DNA from: Algoriphagus winogradskyi
GTDB taxonomy: Bacteria; Bacteroidota; Bacteroidia; Cytophagales; Cyclobacteriaceae
Assembly (NCBI RefSeq): GCF_900182815.1
Contig: NZ_FXUA01000007.1
Coordinates: 186,001 to 250,000, forward strand
Direction of reading: 5' to 3'
Length of the DNA: 64,000 nt
Of the stretch, positions 1 to 6,810 are shown piece after piece (within the stretch, counting starts at the first letter, position 1; each line of letters starts with the position of its first letter). The position numbers were made by a program, and so were the translations under genes. The notes under the pieces were generated by a model. It was not told where the DNA came from, did no database searches, and saw only the letters and a program-made list of their open reading frames with translations.

Positions 1-505
1 GTAATAGGATTTTGACATGTGAGCTTGTCAAGCCCATTATTTCTTCAATTTCTCTTATGCTTTGTTCTTCCAAATAAAACAAAGTAAGGGCAGCTGATTC
101 TGCTGGTTTCATAGTATCCAAGCCTCGTTTTATTACATCTTTTCTTTCAACCAATTGAAGCGACTTTAATCCATCCAAATAGTCTTTTGAATTACTTTCC
201 ATTTCCTCAACCTCATCCAATTGGACAGTATAATTCTTGGATTTCCTCAACCTTCCTAATGCTTCATTATATACAATTGTATAGAGCCAAGTAGTAAATT
301 TTGATTTTCCTTCAAATGTTTTCAAGGAATGATACGCTTTCATGAAGGCATCTTGACTCGCTTCCTCGGCTTCTTCCTTGTTTTTTAGAATTCTCATTGC
401 CAAAGTGAATACATATTTCTCATGCTTTTGGATCAATTGTCCATAAGCATTCATATTACCCCGTAATGTTCTTTCTATATATAGCTGGTCTTCCTGGAAT
501 CGCAT
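1..505 (-). CDS. ECF-family RNA polymerase sigma factor, 3' end cut by window edge
   Basis: The gene reads from an ATG at 505 to the window edge, about 168 codons, with no stop reached. The translation carries a sigma-70 region 2 at about residues 8-80 (core-binding stretch followed by KSKFTTWLYTIVYNEAL, the -10 recognition and melting part). Region 4 starts near residue 115, with an HTH reading QSIREIEEIMGLTSSHVK. This layout without regions 1 and 3 is that of extracytoplasmic-function sigma factors, which direct RNA polymerase to stress or envelope-response promoters. An anti-sigma factor may follow outside the window. It is divergent from the small membrane protein at 610; the roughly 100 bases between them should hold both promoters. 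Confidence 0.9.
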   Translation of the reverse strand, partial: MRFQEDQLYIERTLRGNMNAYGQLIQKHEKYVFTLAMRILKNKEEAEEASQDAFMKAYHSLKTFEGKSKFTTWLYTIVYNEALGRLRKSKNYTVQLDEVEEMESNSKDYLDGLKSLQLVERKDVIKRGLDTMKPAESAALTLFYLEEQSIREIEEIMGLTSSHVKILL

Positions 506-609
506 TTTTACATTGGATGCATTAACCTGAAAAAAAGTTACAGTTTTTTCATTGGACTTGTAACCTTTTCCAATGCTACCCACATCATAGAAGAAAAAAC
601 ACATAGCAT

Positions 610-951
610 ATGGCAGATACCATCTTAGTAACCCTGATTATTTTCTCTTGTATTTTCGGCGTCATCTTTATTTTCTTGACCACCCGCAACAAGGAAAGGC
701 TAGCACTGATAGAAAACGGTGCGGATGCAAAGCTCTTTAACTCTGGTAAAAAGTATGGCTTTGGTCAATTTATATTGAATTTGGCGCTTCTAGCAATAGG
801 GGTAGGAGTTGGAGTGTTAGTAGGAGCACTATTCAATAATTTCGGAATCGAAGAAGGAATCGCATTTACTTCTTGCATTTTTATTTTCGGAGGTATAGGC
901 TTGATGTCAAGTTTTTTCATGAACCGAAAACTTGATAAGGAGGAGAAATAA
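610..951 (+). CDS. Small membrane protein, DUF6249-like
   Basis: 113 residues. An N-terminal membrane segment lies at about residues 4-25, followed by a charged stretch (RNKERLALIENGADAKLF). Two further hydrophobic segments lie at about 50-75 and 82-103, and the tail is Lys/Glu-rich. The pattern of one TM, an ERLALIE-type motif and two more TMs resembles the DUF6249 family, which in Bacteroidota is often encoded beside an ECF sigma factor, as here. The function is unknown; the family name is from memory. A strong intrinsic terminator follows at 976-1005, so the gene is probably transcribed alone. Confidence 0.65.
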   Translation: MADTILVTLIIFSCIFGVIFIFLTTRNKERLALIENGADAKLFNSGKKYGFGQFILNLALLAIGVGVGVLVGALFNNFGIEEGIAFTSCIFIFGGIGLMSSFFMNRKLDKEEK

Positions 952-972
952 GACCTCATTAAATTCTTTTCA

Positions 973-1006
973 TAAACCTTCCTTTTTCAGGGAAGGTTTT
1001 TTTTGG
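973..1006 (+). terminator. Intrinsic terminator after the 610 gene
   Basis: AACCTTCC and GGAAGGTT form an 8-bp stem around a short loop, followed by a run of Ts. It lies 25 bases after the stop at 951. It also argues that the next ORF does not begin upstream of it. Confidence 0.85.
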
Positions 1007-1066
1007 TTTTACCCCAAAACAGCTTCCTCTCAAAATTCTGATTATTTTTGTGAAAAAATAATCAAT

Positions 1067-1537
1067 TTGGATCACGCACAATTACTATCAGCTTTTAGAG
1101 AAAAAGGTTTTCTTCACCTGAAAGAAGGAAACGGGAAAGTAATCACCCTAATGAAACCAGAGCTTTGGAAACCTGAAATGGGTGAAGACTGGACATTTTT
1201 ACTTTTTGATTTATTCCAGATCCGCACCATTTGTGAGCCATTCTCAGAGGTTTCATTGGATATCGTAGAATATGCAAACAAGCCAACGGTATATCATAGT
1301 CCTGCGAATCGTATTATTAAAAATGGACCTATTGTGAATGGAGTGCTAAAATTCAGTCTCATTTTAGAGCCAAACTGGAACAAATTATTATTTCAAATTT
1401 CCCAGCCAGTTCTTGTGAATTTGAACTCCAAGGAAATGTCTGGCCAACAAACACCTTTATTATTTCCACTGCTGAGTCCAAGTACAAAAGAAATGTATTT
1501 AGGCCCCGATGGGGATGTTAAAATTATTAAAGGATGA
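1067..1537 (+). CDS. Diverged Sua5/YrdC-like protein (tentative), start uncertain
   Basis: The open frame extends back to a TTG at 932, but that would read through the terminator at 973-1006. A start near the TTG at 1067 is therefore more likely, giving about 156 residues; no ATG occurs before 1151. The second half lines up by eye with the YrdC (threonylcarbamoyl-AMP synthase) pattern: a KPTVYHSPANR segment where the family has a KPLTIxxP-type segment, then a QPVLVNLNSKEMSGQQTP segment where active enzymes have PIVSTSANISGEPTP. The Ser/Thr-Ser-Ala-Asn core is lost, so it is probably not catalytically competent. Its stop overlaps the cca start (ATGA), implying translational coupling to a tRNA-maturation gene. 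No other family was recognised. Confidence 0.45.
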   Translation: MDHAQLLSAFREKGFLHLKEGNGKVITLMKPELWKPEMGEDWTFLLFDLFQIRTICEPFSEVSLDIVEYANKPTVYHSPANRIIKNGPIVNGVLKFSLILEPNWNKLLFQISQPVLVNLNSKEMSGQQTPLLFPLLSPSTKEMYLGPDGDVKIIKG

Positions 1538-2976
1538 ATTTCAAATCGCATCTTGACAAATTCGAAGTCTTCGATAAAGTAGCAAAAGCTGCTTCTAATC
1601 TGGGGTTGGAAACTTACGTGGTAGGCGGCTATGTAAGAGATTTGATTTTGAAAAGAGAAAAAGATGGGCTGAAGGATATTGATTTTACCTGTGTGGGTAG
1701 CGGAATTGAGCTTGCAAAAGAAGTAGCCAAACAATACGATGAACATGTGCCACTTTCTGTTTTTAAGAATTTTGGTACCGCCATGCTTAAGCTCGATAAT
1801 TGGGAATTGGAATTTGTAGGAGCTAGAAAGGAATCCTATAGATCGGATTCAAGAAAACCAATTGTCGAATCGGGGACACTTCAGGAAGATTTAGAAAGGC
1901 GGGATTTTACGATTAACGCAATGGCTATTTCTTTAAATAATAAAGATTACGGCAATTTGTTAGATCCGTTTGATGGGCTTTCTGATATCAAAAAGAAATT
2001 GATACGTACACCACTTGAGCCCAATATCACCTTTTCAGATGACCCACTTCGTATGCTTAGAGCAGTCCGATTTGCAGCTCAACTAGATTTTGATATAGAC
2101 AGTGCTACCTTCTTTGCATTAAGTGAAAACGCACATCGTCTGAATATCATTTCTTCGGAACGAATTATTGTCGAGCTCAACAAAATCATTGAAGTCAAAA
2201 AGCCTTCTTATGGGTTTAAATTACTTTTTGCAGGGAAGTTACTTCATGAGTTTTTCCCGGAAATGGTGGACTTGCAGGGAGTAGACTCGGTAGATGATAA
2301 ATCACATAAGGATAATTTCTACCATACGCTGCAAGTTCTTGATAATGTGTGTCAAACTAGTGATGATCTTTGGCTTCGTTGGGCAGCTATTCTACATGAT
2401 ATAGCAAAGCCAGCTACTAAGCGCTTCAACAAAAAGGTCGGATGGACATTTCATGGTCATGAAGACAAAGGAGCTCGAATGACACCTGGGATTTTCAAGA
2501 GACTAAAGCTTCCTATGGATGACAGGATGAAATATGTGCAAAAGCTCGTGAAACTTCATCTACGTCCCATAGCCTTAGTCAAAGATGAAGTGACGGACTC
2601 AGCGATGAGACGGTTGCTTTTCGAAGCAGGAGATGATATTGATGATCTTATGAAACTTTGTCGTGCTGATGTCACGTCTAAGAATAACAAGAAAGTGAAA
2701 CGTTACTTGGAGAATTTTGATAAAGTAGCTCAGAAGCTTATCGAAGTAGAAGAAAAAGACCAAGTCAGAAATTTCCAACCTCCAATTTCTGGTGAGGAAA
2801 TCATGGGAGTTTTTGGATTGAAGCCTTCAAAAATCGTTGGAGATATTAAAGAAGAAATTAAAGAAGCTATATTGGAGGGCAAAATTCACAATAATCCTGA
2901 TCAGGCACGTGAATTAATGCTGGAAATTGCCAAATCCAAGGGATTGTCACCAGTATTAGATCGCCCAAATTCGTAA
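1534..2976 (+). CDS. cca: CCA tRNA nucleotidyltransferase / poly(A) polymerase family with HD domain
   Basis: 480 residues. This enzyme adds or repairs the 3' CCA of tRNAs from CTP and ATP. The class II nucleotidyltransferase head is clear: VVGGYVRD (Gly31-Gly32) and the metal-binding DID at residues 48-50. RRDFTINAMA near 121-130 and DPLRMLRAVRFA near 173-184 complete the nucleotide- and template-binding part. A C-terminal HD phosphohydrolase domain follows, with RWAAILHDIAKP near residue 290, which may act as a 2',3'-phosphatase. The ATG overlaps the preceding stop by four bases (ATGA). Length and domain order are normal for the bacterial HD-containing form, so the gene looks intact. Confidence 0.93.
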   Translation: MNFKSHLDKFEVFDKVAKAASNLGLETYVVGGYVRDLILKREKDGLKDIDFTCVGSGIELAKEVAKQYDEHVPLSVFKNFGTAMLKLDNWELEFVGARKESYRSDSRKPIVESGTLQEDLERRDFTINAMAISLNNKDYGNLLDPFDGLSDIKKKLIRTPLEPNITFSDDPLRMLRAVRFAAQLDFDIDSATFFALSENAHRLNIISSERIIVELNKIIEVKKPSYGFKLLFAGKLLHEFFPEMVDLQGVDSVDDKSHKDNFYHTLQVLDNVCQTSDDLWLRWAAILHDIAKPATKRFNKKVGWTFHGHEDKGARMTPGIFKRLKLPMDDRMKYVQKLVKLHLRPIALVKDEVTDSAMRRLLFEAGDDIDDLMKLCRADVTSKNNKKVKRYLENFDKVAQKLIEVEEKDQVRNFQPPISGEEIMGVFGLKPSKIVGDIKEEIKEAILEGKIHNNPDQARELMLEIAKSKGLSPVLDRPNS

Positions 2977-3000
2977 ACTAAATCAAAAAATCCATCTAAA

Positions 3001-3705
3001 ATGAAGCACGTATTACTCATGCTGCTTATGGCCTTTTGCGCCAGCACTACTATTGCCCAGACTGCCGATTCTGTCTCCAGACTTGATCCAAAACTCAAAA
3101 AAACCTTGAATGCAGCGGATCAGGCTGCCTATCAATTGGCTATGCGCTACAATGATATGGCTTCTGCTAAAAGTTTTCTGTATGAATTGATCGTAAGAAA
3201 CCCCGAAGATATTCGTTACATTGAAATGTTGGGCTCACTTTATTATGAATCAGGGCAGTCCATGTCAGCAGCTCTTGTTTCAATGGATGTGCTGAAGGTC
3301 AATGATAAAAGTATCGCTTCTTTAGAAATCGCAGCTTATTCATTAGAGCAAGTTGGAGCTTTGGAAAAGGCACTTCCATACTTTGAAAGTCTTTACCTAC
3401 TCAGCGGAGATAATTTTAGCCTTTATAAAACTGGTTATCTTCAATACAGCTTGAAAAAATACCCGGAGGCGTTGAATTCTATGAACATGCTGATCAAAAA
3501 TGCTAAGCCTGAGGATAAAGTTGGTTTTCCTAAGTCTCAAACAGAAACTCTGGAAATTAGTATGAAGGCAGCAGCGTTGAATCTGAAAGGAATGATCTAC
3601 TTGGATCAAGGTTCTAAAACTGAAGCAAAGGCCGCATTTGAGGAAGCCATTTCCTTGGATCCATCATTTGATTTCGCCAAAGAAAACCTTGCTAAGACAA
3701 ATTGA
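3001..3705 (+). CDS. Secreted TPR-repeat protein
   Basis: 234 residues, with a signal peptide at about residues 1-20 (MKHVLLMLLMAFCASTTIAQ, cleavage after AQ likely). The rest is alpha-helical with tetratricopeptide-like repeats from about 45 to 230. The last repeat is the clearest: LKGMIYLDQGSKTEAKAAFEEAISLDP. TPRs mediate protein-protein contacts, here in the periplasm, and no catalytic motif is visible. It begins 24 bases after cca and ends at a strong terminator, so it is probably the last gene of the cca operon. Confidence 0.75.
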   Translation: MKHVLLMLLMAFCASTTIAQTADSVSRLDPKLKKTLNAADQAAYQLAMRYNDMASAKSFLYELIVRNPEDIRYIEMLGSLYYESGQSMSAALVSMDVLKVNDKSIASLEIAAYSLEQVGALEKALPYFESLYLLSGDNFSLYKTGYLQYSLKKYPEALNSMNMLIKNAKPEDKVGFPKSQTETLEISMKAAALNLKGMIYLDQGSKTEAKAAFEEAISLDPSFDFAKENLAKTN

Positions 3706-3727
3706 TCAATTTAGTCTCAGTAAAAGG

Positions 3728-3758
3728 AAACCGGTAGATATACCGGTTTTTTTTGTTT
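3728..3758 (+). terminator. Intrinsic terminator of the cca operon
   Basis: AAACCGGTA and TACCGGTTT form a 9-bp stem with a GATA loop, followed by a run of Ts, 22 bases after the TPR gene stop. Confidence 0.9.
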
Positions 3759-3867
3759 TATGACGATTGTGAAAATAGGCCGCTTCACCTTTCGTCAGAT
3801 GAAATTTAATTGAAAGGAAACTATTCCTTAACAGCTTTTAAGCGTCTGACGCAGATCTTTATAGGTT

Positions 3868-5511
3868 ATGAAAGGTCTCAAACGAATATGCTTTTTAGCA
3901 TCAATTTTTTCGTGTTTTTGCGTTACAATTTCTTTGGCGCAAAGCCATCAATCATTGGCTGTGCAACTTGATTCAGCATGGCTTATCTCTAAAAGTGCCC
4001 CCGAATCCGCATTTGCGGCTGCATCTGGATTGTTAGGAAAAAGCCGAACCAATAAAGTTGACTCGTTGACCGGTAGAGTCCAGCTTTTGAGGGGTAAAAT
4101 ACTTTTTCAATTTGGAATGTTTCAGGAAGCTACCGAAGCCTTGTATGAAGCTGAGCACATATTTAGGGAAACCCGCAAAATGAAGTACCTGGCTCAGGTA
4201 AATAATTTACTGGGCGAAGTTTATTATAAAATCAAGAATTCAGAAAGCGCCCTGCTACGTCATGAACAGGCACTGAAGATCTATCAACAAATCAATGATG
4301 ATGCTGGAGAAGCCGAGACTAAAAGTTACATAGGTGGGATGTTTGAGAAAATCGGGGCCTACCCAAAAGCCTTGGAGTATCAAAGGGAGTCACTTCAGCA
4401 GTTCGAGACTTTAGGAATGAGATCCGAGATAGCGTTTGTTAGGGAAAATATCGGGAGCATCTACGAAGACCTTGAAAAGTACGATTCTGCCAAATTCAAT
4501 TTTGAACAGGCGTTTTTATTGAATTCAGAATTGGGTGATAGTCTTCGGGTGATAGGAAACCTAAATAATCTAGGGGATGTGTTTCGCAAAACTAGAGAGG
4601 CGTCAAAAAGTTTGGCGTTTTCCAAAAGAGCTGCGGAAATGAGCCAAAGGTTAGGGGTGCTTACCTTGCAAAAATCAGCTGTGGTAGATATTTCCAAGGC
4701 ATATGCCGAAATGGAGGATTACGAAAGCGCCTTCAAATACCTAGAGCAAAGCCGACAATTGAGCGATATGGTTTTTTCGGAAGAGTCTACACGTCAGCTG
4801 GCAATTCAGGAGGCTCAGTATAATCTGTTCACCAAAAACCAGCAAATCAAGGAGCTGGAGCAAACAAAGAATTTTGATGCAAAAGTAAAATGGTTACTCC
4901 TGTTTTTAGTGAGTCTTTTGTGTGTATTAGGTTGGGTGATTTTCAATCGACAAAAGCTAAAAATTAGGAGCAATAGAGAATTGTTGCAGCGGCAAGAAGA
5001 GATTTTGAAGGTAAAGGAGCAATTGATCACTACAGAGAAAGAAAATCTGAAGCTGCTGGAATTGAAAATGGAGGCTGAGGATAAAGCTCACTCAAAATCT
5101 CTAACGGCTCAGACGCTACATGTCATAGACAAGAACCAAATGCTGGAAGACATTCAGGCAAAACTGAAAAGTATTTTAGAAGAAGATTCTAAAGAGCAAA
5201 AGAAAAGGATTCGTAATTTGATTAAGCAGATAGATTTTAATTTTTCGCATGACTCAGATTGGGATGATTTCAAGCAGACTTTTGAAAGAGTACATCAGGA
5301 TTTTTTCAAAAACATACAAACTAGATCTGGAGGGCTGACTCCAGCAGAGATGAAACTTGCCAGTCTGATGCGTCTGAATCTAAACTCTAAAGAGATTGCT
5401 TCTTCGCTCGGGATTTCTATGGATAGTTTACGGATTTCGCGCTATCGACTACGTAAAAAATTGAACCTAAAAAAGGAGGATAGTTTACAGCAATTTCTTC
5501 TTTGTATATGA
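3868..5511 (+). CDS. TPR sensor-regulator with C-terminal LuxR-like HTH
   Basis: 547 residues. A signal peptide ends near residue 25 (ISLAQ). Several TPR units fill about 90-330 (YIGGMFEKIGAYPKALEYQRESL and similar). One membrane segment lies at about 340-360 (WLLLFLVSLLCVLGWVIF), then a Lys/Glu-rich coiled coil. The C-terminal HTH has a LuxR/GerE shape: GLTPAEMKLASLMRLNLNSKEIA, then SLGISMDSLRISRYRLRKKL. The layout is a membrane-anchored one-component regulator with periplasmic TPRs and a cytoplasmic DNA-binding head, common in Bacteroidota. It stands 190 bases upstream of the phytase and TonB receptor genes on the same strand and could control them (inference). Confidence 0.85.
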   Translation: MKGLKRICFLASIFSCFCVTISLAQSHQSLAVQLDSAWLISKSAPESAFAAASGLLGKSRTNKVDSLTGRVQLLRGKILFQFGMFQEATEALYEAEHIFRETRKMKYLAQVNNLLGEVYYKIKNSESALLRHEQALKIYQQINDDAGEAETKSYIGGMFEKIGAYPKALEYQRESLQQFETLGMRSEIAFVRENIGSIYEDLEKYDSAKFNFEQAFLLNSELGDSLRVIGNLNNLGDVFRKTREASKSLAFSKRAAEMSQRLGVLTLQKSAVVDISKAYAEMEDYESAFKYLEQSRQLSDMVFSEESTRQLAIQEAQYNLFTKNQQIKELEQTKNFDAKVKWLLLFLVSLLCVLGWVIFNRQKLKIRSNRELLQRQEEILKVKEQLITTEKENLKLLELKMEAEDKAHSKSLTAQTLHVIDKNQMLEDIQAKLKSILEEDSKEQKKRIRNLIKQIDFNFSHDSDWDDFKQTFERVHQDFFKNIQTRSGGLTPAEMKLASLMRLNLNSKEIASSLGISMDSLRISRYRLRKKLNLKKEDSLQQFLLCI

Positions 5512-5525
5512 TTTACAATTTGTTA

Positions 5526-5595
5526 ATCTGTTTTTAACACAGTGTAATATTCTGTTTTTGAAATAGTTAAGTCTGATTTTAGAAATTCTGTTTAG
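5526..5595 (+). promoter_or_regulatory. Cluster of TCTGnTTT direct repeats upstream of the phytase gene
   Basis: Four near-identical blocks start at 5527 (TCTGTTTTT), 5551 (TCTGTTTTTG), 5572 (TCTGATTTT) and 5587 (TCTGTTTAG), all in the same orientation, between the regulator stop and the phytase start. They could be binding sites for the adjacent HTH regulator or for a phosphate-response regulator. The spacing (24, 21, 15) is irregular, so this is only a candidate. Confidence 0.3.
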
Positions 5596-5703
5596 GTTTT
5601 GTTAACGGTCACTTTCCTCATTGTTGCTCATTTGATAACAGTCATTTCTAGTCTGAAGGTACAGTCCGAGCTAACATTGTAGCATCAAAACCATTTAAAA
5701 ATT

Positions 5704-6792
5704 ATGACAAGAAACAGACTACTTTATGGCTTGTCCGCCCTAGGGATTTTTGCGAGTTCCTGCAGCGAGCCCGACCAACAAAAAGAAGAACAAACCGAGC
5801 AGCAAATTTTGGTGAAGCCAATTTATACTACTGACTCGGTGGTCCATGATACCGATGATCCAGCTATTTGGGTGAATCCTTCCGATCCAAGCAAAAGCCT
5901 AATCATCGGAACAGATAAAGATGCCGAGGGAGCTTTGTATGTATTCGATCTGAAAGGAAATACAATAGATTCCCTGATTGTCCGAGATATTCAGCGTCCA
6001 AACAATGTGGATATAGGCTACGGATTGGATCTAGGAGATCGAACGGTTGACTTTGCAGTTACTGGAGAGCGAATGACCTCCAAATTAAGGTTTTTCAGCC
6101 TTCCGGATATGAAGGAAATAAATGTTGGAGGAATAGAAGTATATGAAGGGGAATCCGGCCCTGATTTCAGAGATCTGATGGGAGTTGCTCTTTTTCAAGA
6201 CAAAACCACCGGAAAGAATTATGTGATCGCTGGTAGAAAAAATGGCCCTACAGATGGGACTTATTTGTGGCAATATGAGATTCTCGGAAAGGATGGTCAA
6301 ATCAATCTTAATCTTGTTCGGAAGTTTGGCTCATACTCTGGTAAAAAAGAAATCGAAGCCATAGCAGTAGATGCTGAATTGGGATATATCTATTATTCCG
6401 ACGAAGGAGTTGGGGTGAAAAAGTACTATGCTGATCCTGAGAAGGGGAATGAAGAACTGGCATTTTTTGCACAGGAAGGGTTTTCTGACGACCACGAGGG
6501 AATCTCTATTTACAAACTGGATGATGCCACCGGGTACATTTTAGTTTCAGATCAGGGGTCAAATCTTTTCCACGTTTTCCCACGAGAAGGATCTGCTTCC
6601 AATCCACATGAGCATAGTTTAATTACCAAAATCGCCACAAGTACAATATCCAGTGATGGATCTGAATCCATCAGTTTGGCTTTGGGACCTGATTTTCCTC
6701 ATGGACTTTTTGTAGCCATGTCTGATGATAAAACCTTCCAGATCTATCGCTGGGAAGATATGGCCGGTGACATTCTAAAATCAAAAAATTAA
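5704..6792 (+). CDS. Beta-propeller 3-phytase, lipoprotein
   Basis: 362 residues. A lipoprotein signal ends at LGIFASSC (Cys near residue 19), so the enzyme is probably anchored in an envelope membrane. The mature part matches the six-bladed beta-propeller phytase family (PF02333). Its first strands hold DTDDPAIWVNP, with the family's acidic calcium/phosphate-binding residues. Later come DDHEGISIYKLDD and ILVSDQGSN, and a C-terminal DFPHGLFVAMSDD. These enzymes release phosphate from calcium phytate outside the cytoplasm. The length is normal. A TonB-dependent receptor follows 18 bases later, so the two are almost certainly co-transcribed for uptake of the substrate or product. Confidence 0.92.
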   Translation: MTRNRLLYGLSALGIFASSCSEPDQQKEEQTEQQILVKPIYTTDSVVHDTDDPAIWVNPSDPSKSLIIGTDKDAEGALYVFDLKGNTIDSLIVRDIQRPNNVDIGYGLDLGDRTVDFAVTGERMTSKLRFFSLPDMKEINVGGIEVYEGESGPDFRDLMGVALFQDKTTGKNYVIAGRKNGPTDGTYLWQYEILGKDGQINLNLVRKFGSYSGKKEIEAIAVDAELGYIYYSDEGVGVKKYYADPEKGNEELAFFAQEGFSDDHEGISIYKLDDATGYILVSDQGSNLFHVFPREGSASNPHEHSLITKIATSTISSDGSESISLALGPDFPHGLFVAMSDDKTFQIYRWEDMAGDILKSKN

Positions 6793-6810
6793 TCATTCAA
6801 CCTCATAGTT

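Noticed and set aside
932-1066. N-terminal extension of the YrdC-like ORF from a TTG codon
   Set aside because: It overlaps the previous gene and reads through an intrinsic terminator; no conserved sequence is gained.
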